A stretch of 64,000 nt of DNA from Rhodococcus jostii RHA1 (GTDB lineage: Bacteria; Actinomycetota; Actinomycetes; Mycobacteriales; Mycobacteriaceae). Made by a program: the position numbers and the translations under genes. Of the stretch, positions 26,052 to 35,178 are shown piece after piece. Every line of letters begins with the position of its first letter. Position 1 is the stretch's first letter. The notes under the pieces are model-generated. The model had not been told where the DNA came from, did not search any database, and saw nothing but the letters and a program-made list of their open reading frames with translations. The stretch is from contig NC_008268.1 in assembly GCF_000014565.1 (NCBI RefSeq), positions 2,356,001 through 2,420,000 on the forward strand, read 5' to 3'.

Positions 26052-26378
26052 ATGGACAAGAAGTCACTGACCGCCCTTGCCCGTCAGCAACTGAAGTTGG
26101 CAGGCGGGACGTCCAGCGGCCGTAGTTCGCAGACCGTGTACGGCGGGCATCGGCGCAGCCTCCGACAGACCGTCATCGCCTTGGCCGCGGGTCAGAAGAT
26201 GGCCGAACACGAGAGCCCGGGCGAGGCCACGCTGTTCATTCTCAGCGGCAAACTGAACCTCGTGTCCGGCGAGGACTCGTGGAAGGGTTCCACCGGCGAC
26301 CTGCTGGTCCTTCCGACCGATCGGCACAGCGTCGAGGCGATCGAGGACGTCGCGTTCCTGCTCACCGTCGCCATGTGA
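26052..26378 (+). CDS. Cupin-domain protein
   Basis: 108 residues, a single small beta-barrel. The cupin signature is partial: GQKMAEHESPGEATLFILSGKLNLVSGEDSWKGSTGDLLVLPTDRHSVEA, with His in motif 1 and His in motif 2. Probably a metal-binding small-molecule or stress protein. Its stop overlaps the start of the transporter remnant that follows. Confidence 0.82.
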   Translation: MDKKSLTALARQQLKLAGGTSSGRSSQTVYGGHRRSLRQTVIALAAGQKMAEHESPGEATLFILSGKLNLVSGEDSWKGSTGDLLVLPTDRHSVEAIEDVAFLLTVAM

Positions 26379-26769
26379 CGGTCGTGCTCGATCGTGTCGA
26401 GGAGTCCGTTCGAAGCCTGAACCCGGGTTACTTCGCGATCGTGATGGCCAGCGGCATCATCTCGGTGGGCATGAAGCTGGGAGGGTTCGACCTGATATCT
26501 GGGTGATCGGGCGTCACGTCGCGAACAAGGTTCCGGTGCGCTACGACGCCACCGTGTGGAGCATCGTCTTCCCACTCGGCATGGACGCGGTCGCGGGCAT
26601 CTACCTGGGGCGTGCGGACCATCTTCCACTCGTCGGTATCGTCGGTAGTGCCGAACTGTGGTGTGCATTCACCGTGTGGTGCGTGGCGTTCGTCGTCATG
26701 GTGGTGCATCTCCGGCGGTCGGTGGTGCATGTCGGACCGGCAACAGCGAAGACGCAGGAGAACGCGTGA
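26375..26769 (+). pseudogene. Remnant of a TehA/SLAC1-type (TDT) transporter
   Basis: Two pieces of one transporter are joined out of frame. The first (26375-26506) gives RSLNPGYFAIVMASGIISVG, the characteristic N-terminus of tellurite-resistance/dicarboxylate (TDT) family proteins. The second (26503-26769, another frame) gives YDATVWSIVFPLGMDAVAG, YLGRADHLPLVG and an ELWCAFTVWCVAFVVMVVHL end, the family C-terminus. The whole middle (roughly 180-200 residues, most membrane helices) is missing. An internal deletion with frameshift is the simplest explanation. Confidence 0.8.
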
Positions 26770-27491
26770 CCGAATCCCAGCCCGTGATCGAGGTGTCCGT
26801 CGCCGCGGCGCCGTCGGTGGTGTGGCCTGCCCTGCGCGACCCTGAGTTGATCCGGCGCTGGCACGGCTGGGACTACGCCGGCCTGGCCGACGAGATCAGG
26901 GAAATTTACTTCGACGACGTGAAAGAGGACGCCGCCGCCTTCACTCTGGCCCTCAACGGCGCCGACAGGTTCAGCCTCCACGAGCACGAGGGCACCACGC
27001 TGGTGCGGATCACCCGCCCGCCCCGAAGCGGCGACCCCGCCGCCGACGACTGGTACGACGACGTCACCGAGGGCTGGACCACGTTCCTGCAGTTCCTCAA
27101 GTTCGGCATCGAGCGGCACGGACTCGCCGAGCGTCGCACGCTGTTCCTCGAAGGCCCGGTCGCGGAGCGTGATTCGGCGCGGCACCTGCTCGGCCTCGAC
27201 AAACTCGAGGGCATGGCGGTCGGCGATCATTTCACCGTGGTCGCCGAGACGGGCGATCTGCTGCACGGGGTCGTGTGTTTCGTCGGCGAACACCAGACAG
27301 CGGTGAGTGTCGACGACCTCGGCCCGGGACTGTTGCAGTTCGGCGAGCAGCCCGTCAACGCGGCACGCCCCAACGGCGGTGCGCAGATCCTGCTGGCGGC
27401 CTACGACCTGGACGACGAGGAGTGGGCCGAACTCGAAGAGCGCTGGAGAGAGTGGTGGCAGGCCCGGCCGGGAGCCGGACCTGCCACCTGA
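26766..27491 (+). CDS. SRPBCC/START-like (AHSA1-type) protein
   Basis: 241 residues. The N-terminal half has the START-like pattern IEVSVAAAPSVVWPALRDPELIRRWHGWDY with WxxF-like WTTFLQFLKFGIERH. The second half is a linker plus a small alpha/beta region (DHFTVVAETGDLLHGVVCFVG). GTG start overlaps the end of the transporter remnant. Hydrophobic-ligand binding is likely; no specific role known. Confidence 0.8.
   Translation: MTESQPVIEVSVAAAPSVVWPALRDPELIRRWHGWDYAGLADEIREIYFDDVKEDAAAFTLALNGADRFSLHEHEGTTLVRITRPPRSGDPAADDWYDDVTEGWTTFLQFLKFGIERHGLAERRTLFLEGPVAERDSARHLLGLDKLEGMAVGDHFTVVAETGDLLHGVVCFVGEHQTAVSVDDLGPGLLQFGEQPVNAARPNGGAQILLAAYDLDDEEWAELEERWREWWQARPGAGPAT
27455..27487. terminator. Hairpin overlapping the end of the SRPBCC gene
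   Basis: GTGGCAGGCCCGGC and GCCGGACCTGCCAC form a 14-bp stem with one mismatch, ending at the last codons before the convergent secreted-protein gene. Confidence 0.55.
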
Positions 27492-27504
27492 GTTCTCGAA
27501 ACGG

Positions 27505-28128
27505 TCAGGCGAGCACGGTGCCCAGCGTGGGCCACCAGATCGTGCTCTTGACGACGTTCGGTCCCACCTGATGGTTCAGCGAGCCGTACACCGCCGCCAC
27601 GACCAGACCGCTGCCGAGCCCGGCGACCGGCGGCGAGGAGACGACCGTGGGAACCGCGACGTTGTTCTGGTCCAGCTTCACGATGCCGCTGGCACCGGTG
27701 GCGAAGCTGTAGTAGACGACGTCGAGTTCGGCGCCGGTCTGGTCGTTCGCGATGACGCCCGGTCCGCCGAAGAATCCGAAGCGGAACTGGTTGCTCATGT
27801 TGGTCGCCACGCCCGCGCCGTACAGCTGTCCGAGGACCGGACCGCCCTGCCCGGTGTCGGAGTACGCGGGGATCTGGAAGATCTGGCCCGGGAGGGCGAT
27901 GTTCGTTGCCGCGGTGTCGGTCGGCGACGCGGCGAGTCGCTCGAGGGCGGCTTCGGCCTCGGGGTTACCGGCGGCGACGGTGCGCAGCGTCGCGATCGCG
28001 GTGGCCGGATCGACGACAGGGGCGGAATCTGCGGGCTGCGCCGACACGACACCGGTGAACATCATCGTCGCTGCCACTGCAGCGGTCAGACCTGCCGCGA
28101 CCCGTCGTCCGAAGTGCCGTCGATTCAT
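27505..28128 (-). CDS. Secreted protein of unknown function
   Basis: 207 residues with an Arg-rich Sec signal (MNRRHFGRRVAAGLTAAVAA) and likely cleavage after VVSAQ. The mature part is beta-rich with Gly-rich turns (QFRFGFFGGPGVIANDQTGAELDVVYYSFATG) and lacks Cys. No domain recognised; a surface or cell-wall location is likely. Confidence 0.8.
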   Translation of the reverse strand: MNRRHFGRRVAAGLTAAVAATMMFTGVVSAQPADSAPVVDPATAIATLRTVAAGNPEAEAALERLAASPTDTAATNIALPGQIFQIPAYSDTGQGGPVLGQLYGAGVATNMSNQFRFGFFGGPGVIANDQTGAELDVVYYSFATGASGIVKLDQNNVAVPTVVSSPPVAGLGSGLVVAAVYGSLNHQVGPNVVKSTIWWPTLGTVLA

Positions 28129-28233
28129 TCTTCTTCTCCCTCGTCACGTCAATGGGTAAGCATTAGTTCGAATGAGTAAACACTCGAGCCCTTATCGACG
28201 CCGCGGTTCGCGGCGTTACGCCGCCCCCCGACC

Positions 28234-28239
28234 TATGCT
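28234..28239 (+). promoter_or_regulatory. -10 hexamer of devS-like gene
   Basis: TATGCT lies 6 nt before the ATG, with no ribosome binding site. A 7-bp GC hairpin (CGCCGCG-gtt-CGCGGCG, 28199-28215) sits just upstream. Confidence 0.45.
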
Positions 28240-28245
28240 GCAGAC

Positions 28246-29892
28246 ATGGGATCGGACGGTGGGCACCAGGCGAGGATCAGTGAGTTTCGGGAGGGGCTCG
28301 CCGACGTGATCCCCACCCGCCGAAGTCTGCAGCGTCTGTTCGAGGCGGTCCTCGTGGTCGGGTCGGGACTCGAACTGGATTCCACCCTTCAACGCATCGT
28401 CACTTCCGCCACGTCCCTCCTCGACGCCCGGTACGGCGCGCTCGGCGTCCACGCCCCCGACGGGGGGCTTTCGGAGTTCGTCTACGAGGGCATCACGCCG
28501 GAAGAGCGCGCGCACATGGGCCATCTGCCCGAAGGCCTCGGTCTGCTGGGACTGCTGATCCACGACCCCCGCCCGGTGCGCCTCGCCAACCTGGCCGATC
28601 ACCCGGGGTCGATCGGCTTCCCGCCCGATCATCCACCGATGAAGAGCTTTCTGGGCATGCCGATCATGATGCGGGGCAAGGTTTTCGGAAGTATCTATCT
28701 CACCGAGAAACTCAGCGGACCCGAGTTCACCGACGAGGACGAGGTGATCCTTCGTGCGCTCGCGACCTCGGCAGGCGTGGCGGTGGAGAATTCGCGGCTG
28801 TTCGAGGAATCGCGGACGCGGGAGCGGTGGTTGACGGCCGTCGCGGCGATCACGTCCCGGCTGATGGTCGGCGGATCACTCGACGAAACACTCCACACAC
28901 TCGCCGCCGAGGTACGCGAACTGTCCAGCGGCGACGAGGTCTTCATCGTCGTCACGCTCGGCGAGGGCGCGGTGGTCGGCGCGGACAGCACGGTGCGGCC
29001 GCTTCGCAACAGCTTCCGAATCGCCACCCAGGCCGAGCCGTTCGCCGAGGTGCTGCGCTCCCGCACTCCCGCACTGCTGACGGGTCTCGACGGTCTCGCA
29101 CCGTTCTCCGCCGAGGCGGGCCGGGCCGCGGTGCTGCCGTTGTCGACGGCGTCGGGGGTCGGCGGGGTCCTGGTGGTCACGGCGCGCGGCAACACCGCGT
29201 GGGATCCGGACGAGGTCGCCCGACTCGAATCGGTGGCCGACCTGGCTGCTGTCGCGGTGGAATTCTCCGATCAGCAGAGCAAGCAACGCCTGCTGTCGGT
29301 GCTCGCCGACCGCGACCGTATCGCGCGCGACTTGCACGACAACGTCATTCAGCGATTGTTCGCCACCGGCATGAGCCTGCAGAGCACGCACGCGGTCGGG
29401 GACGTTCCGGACGGCGTGCGCTCCATCGTGGCCACCGCGGTCGAGCAACTCGATCGGACGGTGCGCGAGATCCGCACCACCATCTTCGATCTGCAGGCCA
29501 CCGGCATCGCGTCCGCGACCAGTCTGCGCCGTCGCCTCCTCGACGTGATCGGCGACCTCACCTCCCAGTCACCGATCGCGCCGAACGTCCAGTTCTCCGG
29601 CGCCATCGACACTCTCGTGCCCAGCCGCATTCACCAGCACGCGGAGGCGGTGCTGCGGGAAACCCTGAGCAATGCGCTGCGGCACGCGCGGGCCACCACC
29701 ATCGACATCTCGGTGGTCGCTGGGGACGACCTCACCGTCACGGTCGCGGACGACGGCATCGGGATCGCCGACGGCGCCCGGCGCAGCGGACTGGACAACC
29801 TCGATCGGCGCGCCGAGCACTGCGGCGGCGTCTGCACCGTCGACGCCGAGGGTGGCGGAACCATCGTCACCTGGCGGGTTCCGTTGACGTGA
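28246..29892 (+). CDS. devS: GAF-domain redox/O2-sensor histidine kinase, DevS/DosT type
   Basis: 548 residues: two GAF domains (about 40-185 and 200-340), then a HisKA_3 dimerisation domain and HATPase_c. Phosphoacceptor His364 is in DRDRIARDLHDNVIQRLF; the ATP lid reads VADDGIGIADG. GAF-A keeps FPPDHPPMKSFLGMP, where the His of PPDHPPM (about 129) corresponds to the heme-ligating His of mycobacterial DosS. It therefore probably binds heme and senses O2, NO or redox state. Convergent with the response regulator gene, its likely partner. Confidence 0.93.
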   Translation: MGSDGGHQARISEFREGLADVIPTRRSLQRLFEAVLVVGSGLELDSTLQRIVTSATSLLDARYGALGVHAPDGGLSEFVYEGITPEERAHMGHLPEGLGLLGLLIHDPRPVRLANLADHPGSIGFPPDHPPMKSFLGMPIMMRGKVFGSIYLTEKLSGPEFTDEDEVILRALATSAGVAVENSRLFEESRTRERWLTAVAAITSRLMVGGSLDETLHTLAAEVRELSSGDEVFIVVTLGEGAVVGADSTVRPLRNSFRIATQAEPFAEVLRSRTPALLTGLDGLAPFSAEAGRAAVLPLSTASGVGGVLVVTARGNTAWDPDEVARLESVADLAAVAVEFSDQQSKQRLLSVLADRDRIARDLHDNVIQRLFATGMSLQSTHAVGDVPDGVRSIVATAVEQLDRTVREIRTTIFDLQATGIASATSLRRRLLDVIGDLTSQSPIAPNVQFSGAIDTLVPSRIHQHAEAVLRETLSNALRHARATTIDISVVAGDDLTVTVADDGIGIADGARRSGLDNLDRRAEHCGGVCTVDAEGGGTIVTWRVPLT

Positions 29893-29900
29893 GAAAGAAT

Positions 29901-30536
29901 TCAGCGCTGGTTGCGTAATTCGGTGGCCAGCACGGCGGCCTGCGTGCGTCGTTGCATCCCGAGTTTGGACAACAGCCGCGACACATAGTTCTTGATCGTC
30001 TTCTCGGCGAGGAAGAGCCGCTCGGCGATCTCCCGGTTGGTGAGCCCCTCGCCGATCAACTCGAACACGGCGCGTTCCTGCTCGGACAGTTCCGCCAGGG
30101 GGTCTTCCCGGCGCGCGGACCTGATCCGGTTCATCAGCGCCGACGTCGCCCTGCTGTCGAGCAGCGAACCGCCCTCCCCCACCGTCCGCACGGCGGCAAC
30201 CAGGTCGGTGCCGAGGATCTGTTTGAGGACGAATCCGGACGCGCCTGCCATGATGGCGTCGAACAGCGCCTCGTCGTCGGAGTACGACGTGAGCATCAGG
30301 CACTGCAGTTCGGGCAGGGCCGTGCGGAGGTCCCGGCACAGTTCGACGCCGTTTCCGTCGGGCAACCGGACGTCGAGCACGGCGACGTCGGCGCCGCTGC
30401 CCGGGATCCGTGCCATCGCCTCGCCGACGGACGCAGCCTCGCCGACCACCTCGAGGTCGGGCACGCTGCCGAGTAGATCGACCAGGCCTCGTCGCACGAT
30501 CTCGTGGTCGTCGACCAGGAACACCCGCGTGGTCAT
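29901..30536 (-). CDS. devR: NarL/LuxR-family response regulator, DevR/DosR type
   Basis: 211 residues. Receiver domain with phosphorylated Asp55 in [11 protein letters not shown] and conserved Lys in SGFVLKQ. LuxR-type HTH near the C-terminus: [43 protein letters not shown], which closely follows mycobacterial DosR. ATG with GGAGG upstream. Convergent with devS. It should bind palindromes such as GGGACTTAAGTCCC at 36121. Confidence 0.94.
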   Translation of the reverse strand: MTTRVFLVDDHEIVRRGLVDLLGSVPDLEVVGEAASVGEAMARIPGSGADVAVLDVRLPDGNGVELCRDLRTALPELQCLMLTSYSDDEALFDAIMAGASGFVLKQILGTDLVAAVRTVGEGGSLLDSRATSALMNRIRSARREDPLAELSEQERAVFELIGEGLTNREIAERLFLAEKTIKNYVSRLLSKLGMQRRTQAAVLATELRNQR

Positions 30537-30618
30537 ATTTGCACCTCCACCGTCTTCTCCTCGAACCGTACCGCGCCGGCGACCGGTGCCCACCCCTCCG
30601 GGACCTCTCCCTCACGCA

Positions 30619-30638
30619 TTCGGGACCTTCGACCCAAG
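30619..30638 (+). promoter_or_regulatory. Degenerate DevR/DosR box upstream of the Acg-like gene
   Basis: TTCGGGACCTTCGACCCAAG matches about 15 of 20 positions of the TTSGGGACTWWAGTCCCSAA consensus. It is centred 81 nt before the ATG at 30709. Confidence 0.5.
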
Positions 30639-30708
30639 CGCAGGCGCTGCGGCGCGCGGAAAGCTGAGGTTGCGGGGGAACACCCGGACACCACAAGTGG
30701 AGGTCGCG

Positions 30709-31572
30709 ATGAACAGCTGGTCGCTCAGTGACATCGAGGTGGTCTCCCGCGCCATCGTCTCGGCCCCGTCGGTCCACGACACGCAGCCATGGGATCTGCG
30801 GCTCGACGGCAGGTGCGCGGAGGTCACGGAGCGTCGTGGATTCACGGACACACCACGCGCCGACCGCCTGATCTCGTGCGGTGCGGGTGTCGCGAACGTG
30901 GAACTCGCGTTGCGGGCGCTCGGCAAGAAAATCGAGACCGACCTGCTGCCCGATCCACGCAGGCCCGACCTCGTTGCGTCCGTTCGGGCCGTGGGCACAG
31001 CTTCCCCGTCGAGCACCGATCTGAGGTTGTTCTCCGCGATGGCCCGCCGCCGGAGCCATCGAGAAGCGTTCGCCGACATACCGGTTCCCGCGGCAACCAT
31101 CGCCGACATCGTCGCCGCGGCGGAGACGGAGGGCGTCCGCGCTCGGCTACTCGCCGCGGACGAGGCGCCCGCGCTCGCCGACGTCCTTCTCTATTCCGCC
31201 GACCGGGTTCGGCAGGATCCCTGCCACCAGCGCGACCTCTTTCCGTGGACGTCGCACTGGCTGCCGCAGGGCGGTCACGAGTCGGTCGACGCGATCCACA
31301 CCGTCGTCACCCGCGGCGTCCCCGACTCCGCACGGCTCGCCGCAGCCATCGAGAGCGAGACCGTCCTCGTGTTCGTATCGGACACGCAGGAGTCGATCGA
31401 CCTGGTCCGCACCGGCATCGCGGTCGAACGGGCGTGGCTGACCGCCGTCGACGCCCGGCTGGGCGCCTCCATTCTCTCCCACCCGCTTCGCGTCGACGAT
31501 TCGGCGCGCCGGCTGGCACGTCGACTCGACGTGCCGGGCCATCCACAACTGATCTTGCGAATCGGATACTGA
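30709..31572 (+). CDS. Acg-family FMN-binding nitroreductase
   Basis: 287 residues. Two half nitroreductase folds as in mycobacterial Acg proteins. The N-terminal SLSDIEVVSRAIVSAPSVHDTQPW stretch contains the S-x-H-N-x-Q-P-W-like flavin motif (here S-V-H-D-T-Q-P-W). SRSHREAFAD-like RRRSHREAFADIPVP lies in the middle. GTGGAGG precedes the ATG. Acg proteins belong to the DosR regulon in mycobacteria; here it lies beside devR with a DosR-like box. Flavin storage or reductase role is uncertain. Confidence 0.86.
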   Translation: MNSWSLSDIEVVSRAIVSAPSVHDTQPWDLRLDGRCAEVTERRGFTDTPRADRLISCGAGVANVELALRALGKKIETDLLPDPRRPDLVASVRAVGTASPSSTDLRLFSAMARRRSHREAFADIPVPAATIADIVAAAETEGVRARLLAADEAPALADVLLYSADRVRQDPCHQRDLFPWTSHWLPQGGHESVDAIHTVVTRGVPDSARLAAAIESETVLVFVSDTQESIDLVRTGIAVERAWLTAVDARLGASILSHPLRVDDSARRLARRLDVPGHPQLILRIGY

Positions 31573-31595
31573 CAGAACAGAAACGGAGTGCCCTT

Positions 31596-32546
31596 GTGAG
31601 CCGCGTACTCACGGACCGCGAACTGCTGCACGAACTCGAGGACGTCGCCGAAGACAACGTCAACCGGCACCTCGTCATGGCCAAGGACTGGCATCCCCAC
31701 GACTACGTCCCGTGGGACGACGGCCGCAACTTCGCGGCGCTGGGCGGCGACGACTGGAATCCGGAGCAGTCCCAGCTCAGCGACACCGCGCGGGCGGCGA
31801 TGATCACCAATCTGCTGACCGAGGACAATCTGCCGTCCTACCACCGCGAGATCGCCCAGCACTTCTCACTCGACGGCGCCTGGGGCACGTGGGTGGGCAG
31901 GTGGACCGCCGAGGAGAACAAGCATTCGATCGTGATGCGGGACTATCTGGTCGTGACGCGAGGGGTCGACCCGGTAGCGCTCGAGCAGGCCCGAATGGAC
32001 CACATGACCCAGGGCTTCGATCCCGGCGGCGGGTCCATGCTGGATTCGGTGTCGTACGTGACGTTCCAGGAATTGGCCACCCGGGTGTCGCACCGGAACA
32101 CGGGTAAGGCGTGCGGTGATCCGATCGCGGACCGGATGCTCGCCCGGGTGGCGGCCGACGAGAACCTGCACATGATGTTCTACCGCAACATCGTCGGTGC
32201 CGCCCTGGACGTCGCACCCGATCAGGCGATTGCCGCGATCCACAAGGTGGTGACCAACTTCCAGATGCCCGGCGCGGGCATGCACAGATTCCGCCGCAAC
32301 GCGGTCCTGATCGCGAAGGGCGGCATCTACGACCTCCGCCAGCACCTCGACGACGTCGTCCTGCCCGTGCTCCGCAAGTGGAACATGTTCGAGCGTAACG
32401 ATTTCGGACCGGACGGCGAACGCTGCCGCGACGAACTCGCGGCGTTTCTGCAGAACCTGGAAGGCAAGGCCGCCCGGTTCGAGGAGTCCCGGGATCGCGC
32501 GCTCGCCCGCGAGGCACGCCGCGGCGAACGCGTCGCGGCCCGTTAA
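31596..32546 (+). CDS. Acyl-ACP desaturase (DesA type, soluble diiron)
   Basis: 316 residues, ferritin-like fold. Diiron ligands are visible: E76, EENKH at 106-110 (Glu and His), E159 in FQEL, and ENLH at 189-192. Introduces a double bond into an acyl chain bound to acyl carrier protein, with O2 and ferredoxin. GTG start with GGAG 7-8 nt upstream, 23 nt after the Acg-like gene, so probably co-transcribed with it. Mycobacterial DesA1/DesA2 are the nearest known relatives by pattern. An O2-requiring enzyme inside a hypoxia island is noteworthy. Confidence 0.9.
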   Translation: MSRVLTDRELLHELEDVAEDNVNRHLVMAKDWHPHDYVPWDDGRNFAALGGDDWNPEQSQLSDTARAAMITNLLTEDNLPSYHREIAQHFSLDGAWGTWVGRWTAEENKHSIVMRDYLVVTRGVDPVALEQARMDHMTQGFDPGGGSMLDSVSYVTFQELATRVSHRNTGKACGDPIADRMLARVAADENLHMMFYRNIVGAALDVAPDQAIAAIHKVVTNFQMPGAGMHRFRRNAVLIAKGGIYDLRQHLDDVVLPVLRKWNMFERNDFGPDGERCRDELAAFLQNLEGKAARFEESRDRALAREARRGERVAAR

Positions 32547-33067
32547 CGCACCTCGAAGACCGGCGGGAACCGCGACGCGGCGTCGTCGAGTTCGGGCGCC
32601 GGAGCCCCCTTCAGGAAGCGGTCGACCATCCCTGCCACGAGGTCGTCGGTCGTGTCGACCACCTCCTGGCGGGGAGCCGTGCCGAGGCTGAAGCCGGCGG
32701 GCACGTCCATTCCGGGGGGATCGGGGATCGCCTGCGGGGCGTAATGTTCTGCCCCCAGAACCTGTCACGGCCTTCGGGGCTCTCGGCGTGACGCGAGTTG
32801 AGCACGCTGAGCAGTGGGGTGCCGGGATCCTGGGAGACGATCGGGCTCGCCGTGTTCGCGTACAGGAGCGCTCCGTCGACGTTGACGACGGGAAGGGAGC
32901 GGGTTTCGCCCGCGGCGAATCCGGCAGGATAGGTGACCGTCACCCGGATGGATCGCGCACGGCCGGGCGTTCATGGATGGTCGCGATCGCGATCCACCAG
33001 TTCGAGTGTGCTGACACCGACGTTCGAATCGCGCGCAGGCAGGCGCAGAAAGTTCCCGTGTCGGCAC
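32543..33067 (-). pseudogene. Decayed alpha/beta-hydrolase-like gene
   Basis: Recognisable protein sequence is spread over frames. One frame reads LRLPARDSN, VGVSTLELVDRDRDHP, then an in-frame TGA near 32970, then SIRVTVTYPAGFAAGETRSL and VVNVDGALLYANTASPIVSQ, which resembles the N-terminus of secreted PAF-acetylhydrolase-like hydrolases. A frameshift near 32740 leads to PGMDVPAGFSLGTAPRQEVV and MVDRFLKGAPAPELDD and a TAA that overlaps the desaturase stop. No nucleophile elbow is found. A GTG at 33067 with GGAGG marks the old start. It follows the stress-protein operon on the same strand. Family assignment is tentative. Confidence 0.55.
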
Positions 33068-33126
33068 TCGAACCTCCTCTGCGAAGTCGAGCGAAGGCTA
33101 CCGCACAGTCGTCGTGATCGGGGGCG

Positions 33127-34017
33127 CTAGCTTTCCGGCCGGACGATCATCACCGGGCAATCCGCGGTGTGGAGCAACGCATTGCTGGTGGAGCCCAGCA
33201 GCATTCCCTTGAATCCACCCCGGCCGCGGCTGCCCACGACGATCAGCTGCGCCTTCTCGGCGAACTCGCTGAGCACCCGCACCGGACGATCCCGCGCCAC
33301 GACGCGTTCGACCGTCACGTCGGGATACCGCTCCTGGTATCCGGCGAGACGCTCCGACAGCACCACCTCTTCACCCGTCTGGATGCTGCTCCACAGCGGG
33401 TCCTCCGGGCTGGCGCCGAGCGACGGCTGCACACTCACATCGCTCCACACATTGACCGCGACCAGGCTCGCACCGCGGGCGGCGGCCTGCTCGAACGCCA
33501 CTTCCACCGCCGCCTTGCTGCTTTCCGAGCCGTCGACGCCGACCACGATCGGCCCCTCCGTGGGCGGCTGCCCGTCCATGGTCCGCCCTCGCACGACCAC
33601 CAGCGGGCAATGGCCGTGCGCGGCGACCGCGGAGGTGGTGGATCCGACCAGCAGACCGGTGAACTCACCGTGCCCGCGCGAGCCGAGCACCACCATGTGC
33701 GCGTGCGCGGAGAGCTCGATGAGTGTCTGACTCACCTTGCCCTCGTGCTGTTCGGTGGTGATGTCGAGCGGCTCGTCCACCGTCTGCTTGGCATGCACCC
33801 GCGCACTGCCCAACCGGGCCTTCGCCGTGTCCTCGAGTTCTTCCTTGAAACTCTCGGCCAGGTACGGCTCGGTGTAATAGAAGGCAGGAATGTGCACCAC
33901 TGTCACGATGTGCAGCGGGAGCGACAGAGCGGCGGCGGCGCGCGCGGCCCACGCCACTGCGGCCGAGGCCGCCTCGGATCCGTCCACACCCACGACGATC
34001 GGCTTGATTCCGGTCAT
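33127..34017 (-). CDS. Tandem-domain universal stress protein
   Basis: 296 residues, two UspA domains (about 5-145 and 155-296). Each keeps the ATP-binding signature: VVLGSRGHGEFTGLLVGSTT in the first and VVGSRGRGGFKGMLLGSTSN in the second, with VGVDGSE at each domain start. ATG at 34017 has AAAGG upstream; GTG at 34023 is too close to that site. Probably an ATP-binding dormancy/stress protein of the DosR type. It is the third gene of the operon started at 36063. Confidence 0.92.
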   Translation of the reverse strand: MTGIKPIVVGVDGSEAASAAVAWAARAAAALSLPLHIVTVVHIPAFYYTEPYLAESFKEELEDTAKARLGSARVHAKQTVDEPLDITTEQHEGKVSQTLIELSAHAHMVVLGSRGHGEFTGLLVGSTTSAVAAHGHCPLVVVRGRTMDGQPPTEGPIVVGVDGSESSKAAVEVAFEQAAARGASLVAVNVWSDVSVQPSLGASPEDPLWSSIQTGEEVVLSERLAGYQERYPDVTVERVVARDRPVRVLSEFAEKAQLIVVGSRGRGGFKGMLLGSTSNALLHTADCPVMIVRPES

Positions 34018-34065
34018 GGTCACCTTTCCTGATTCTTCCGGCTGGGCACTGCTGGGTTTACGGGG

Positions 34066-35106
34066 CTACCCGCAGATCTTGCGGAGCTTCTCGACCAACG
34101 CGACGCGTCCCGCACGATCCGCGGCGAGCGGGGTGACGGTGAGCGTGGTGACCCCGGACTCGGCGAAGGCGGCCACCCGCTCCGCGACGTAGCTCTCCGG
34201 ACCGATCAGCGACACGGCCCGCACCAGATCGTCCGGCACCGCGGCGGCGGCCTCGTCCTTCTTGCCCGACAGGTAGAGGTCCTGGATGGTCTCGGCTTCC
34301 TTCTCGTAGCCGTACCGGACCGCGAGGTCGTTGTAGAAATTCTTGCCCTTCGCGCCCATGCCGCCGATGTACAGCGCCAGGCCCGGGCGGACCCAGTCGA
34401 GCATGTGCTCGACGTCGTCGCCGATGGCGAGGGCGGGCGACGCGAAGACCTGCAGCTCACCGAGGCTCGGGTCGCGCTTCGCCTTGCCCTTGGCCAGGGG
34501 CTCGCCCCACACGCTCGCCGCCTTCTCCGGGTGGTAGAAGATGGGTTCCCAGCCTTCGGCGATCTCGGCGGTGAGCTCCACGTTCTTCGGTCCGAGCGAG
34601 GCGATGACGATCGGGATGCGATCACGCACAGGGTGGTTGATGATCTTCAGCGGCTTGCCCAGCCCGGTGCCCTTCTCCGCGGGCAGCGGAATCTGGTAGT
34701 ACTTGCCCTGGAACTCGACCTTCTCGCGGCGCCACACCTTGCGGCAGATCTCGACGACCTCGCGGGTGCGCCCGAGCGGGGCGTCGTACTTGACCCCGTG
34801 AAAGCCCTCGATCACCTGCGGGCCGGAAGCGCCGAGGCCCATCACGAAGCGTCCGTCCGACACGAAGTCGAGGCCGGCGGCCGTCATGGCGGTCAGGCTG
34901 GGCGTGCGGGTGTAGATCTGGAAGATGCCCGACGCGAGTTCGAGTGTCGTGGTCTTGGCGGCGAGGTAGCCGATCTGGCTCACCGCGTCGAACGAGTAGG
35001 CCTCGGGCACGAACGCGATGTCGAGCCCGGCTTTCTCCAGGTCGGCGACCTCGTCGACCGTCTCGGCGAAACCGCCGCTGTAATTCAAGCCCATACCAAT
35101 GCGCAC
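34066..35106 (-). CDS. LLM-class F420-dependent oxidoreductase (Rv3520c-like)
   Basis: 346 residues, luciferase fold. MRIGMGLNYSGGF, VADLEKAGLDIAFVPEAYSFDAV, LELASGIFQIYTRTPSLTAM and GRFVMGLGASGPQVIEGFHG are typical of the mycobacterial Rv3520c group that uses deazaflavin F420. GTG at 35106 with GGGGA 5 nt upstream gives the usual family N-terminus; longer starts add unlike sequence. It lies between two universal stress protein genes, in the DosR-type operon. Confidence 0.87.
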   Translation of the reverse strand: MRIGMGLNYSGGFAETVDEVADLEKAGLDIAFVPEAYSFDAVSQIGYLAAKTTTLELASGIFQIYTRTPSLTAMTAAGLDFVSDGRFVMGLGASGPQVIEGFHGVKYDAPLGRTREVVEICRKVWRREKVEFQGKYYQIPLPAEKGTGLGKPLKIINHPVRDRIPIVIASLGPKNVELTAEIAEGWEPIFYHPEKAASVWGEPLAKGKAKRDPSLGELQVFASPALAIGDDVEHMLDWVRPGLALYIGGMGAKGKNFYNDLAVRYGYEKEAETIQDLYLSGKKDEAAAAVPDDLVRAVSLIGPESYVAERVAAFAESGVTTLTVTPLAADRAGRVALVEKLRKICG

Positions 35107-35178
35107 GTCGTTCCCCAATCCTGGCGTTATCTGCAACCTGTTCCTGCTTCAACCCAGACACTACTGCGAACAACCGCA

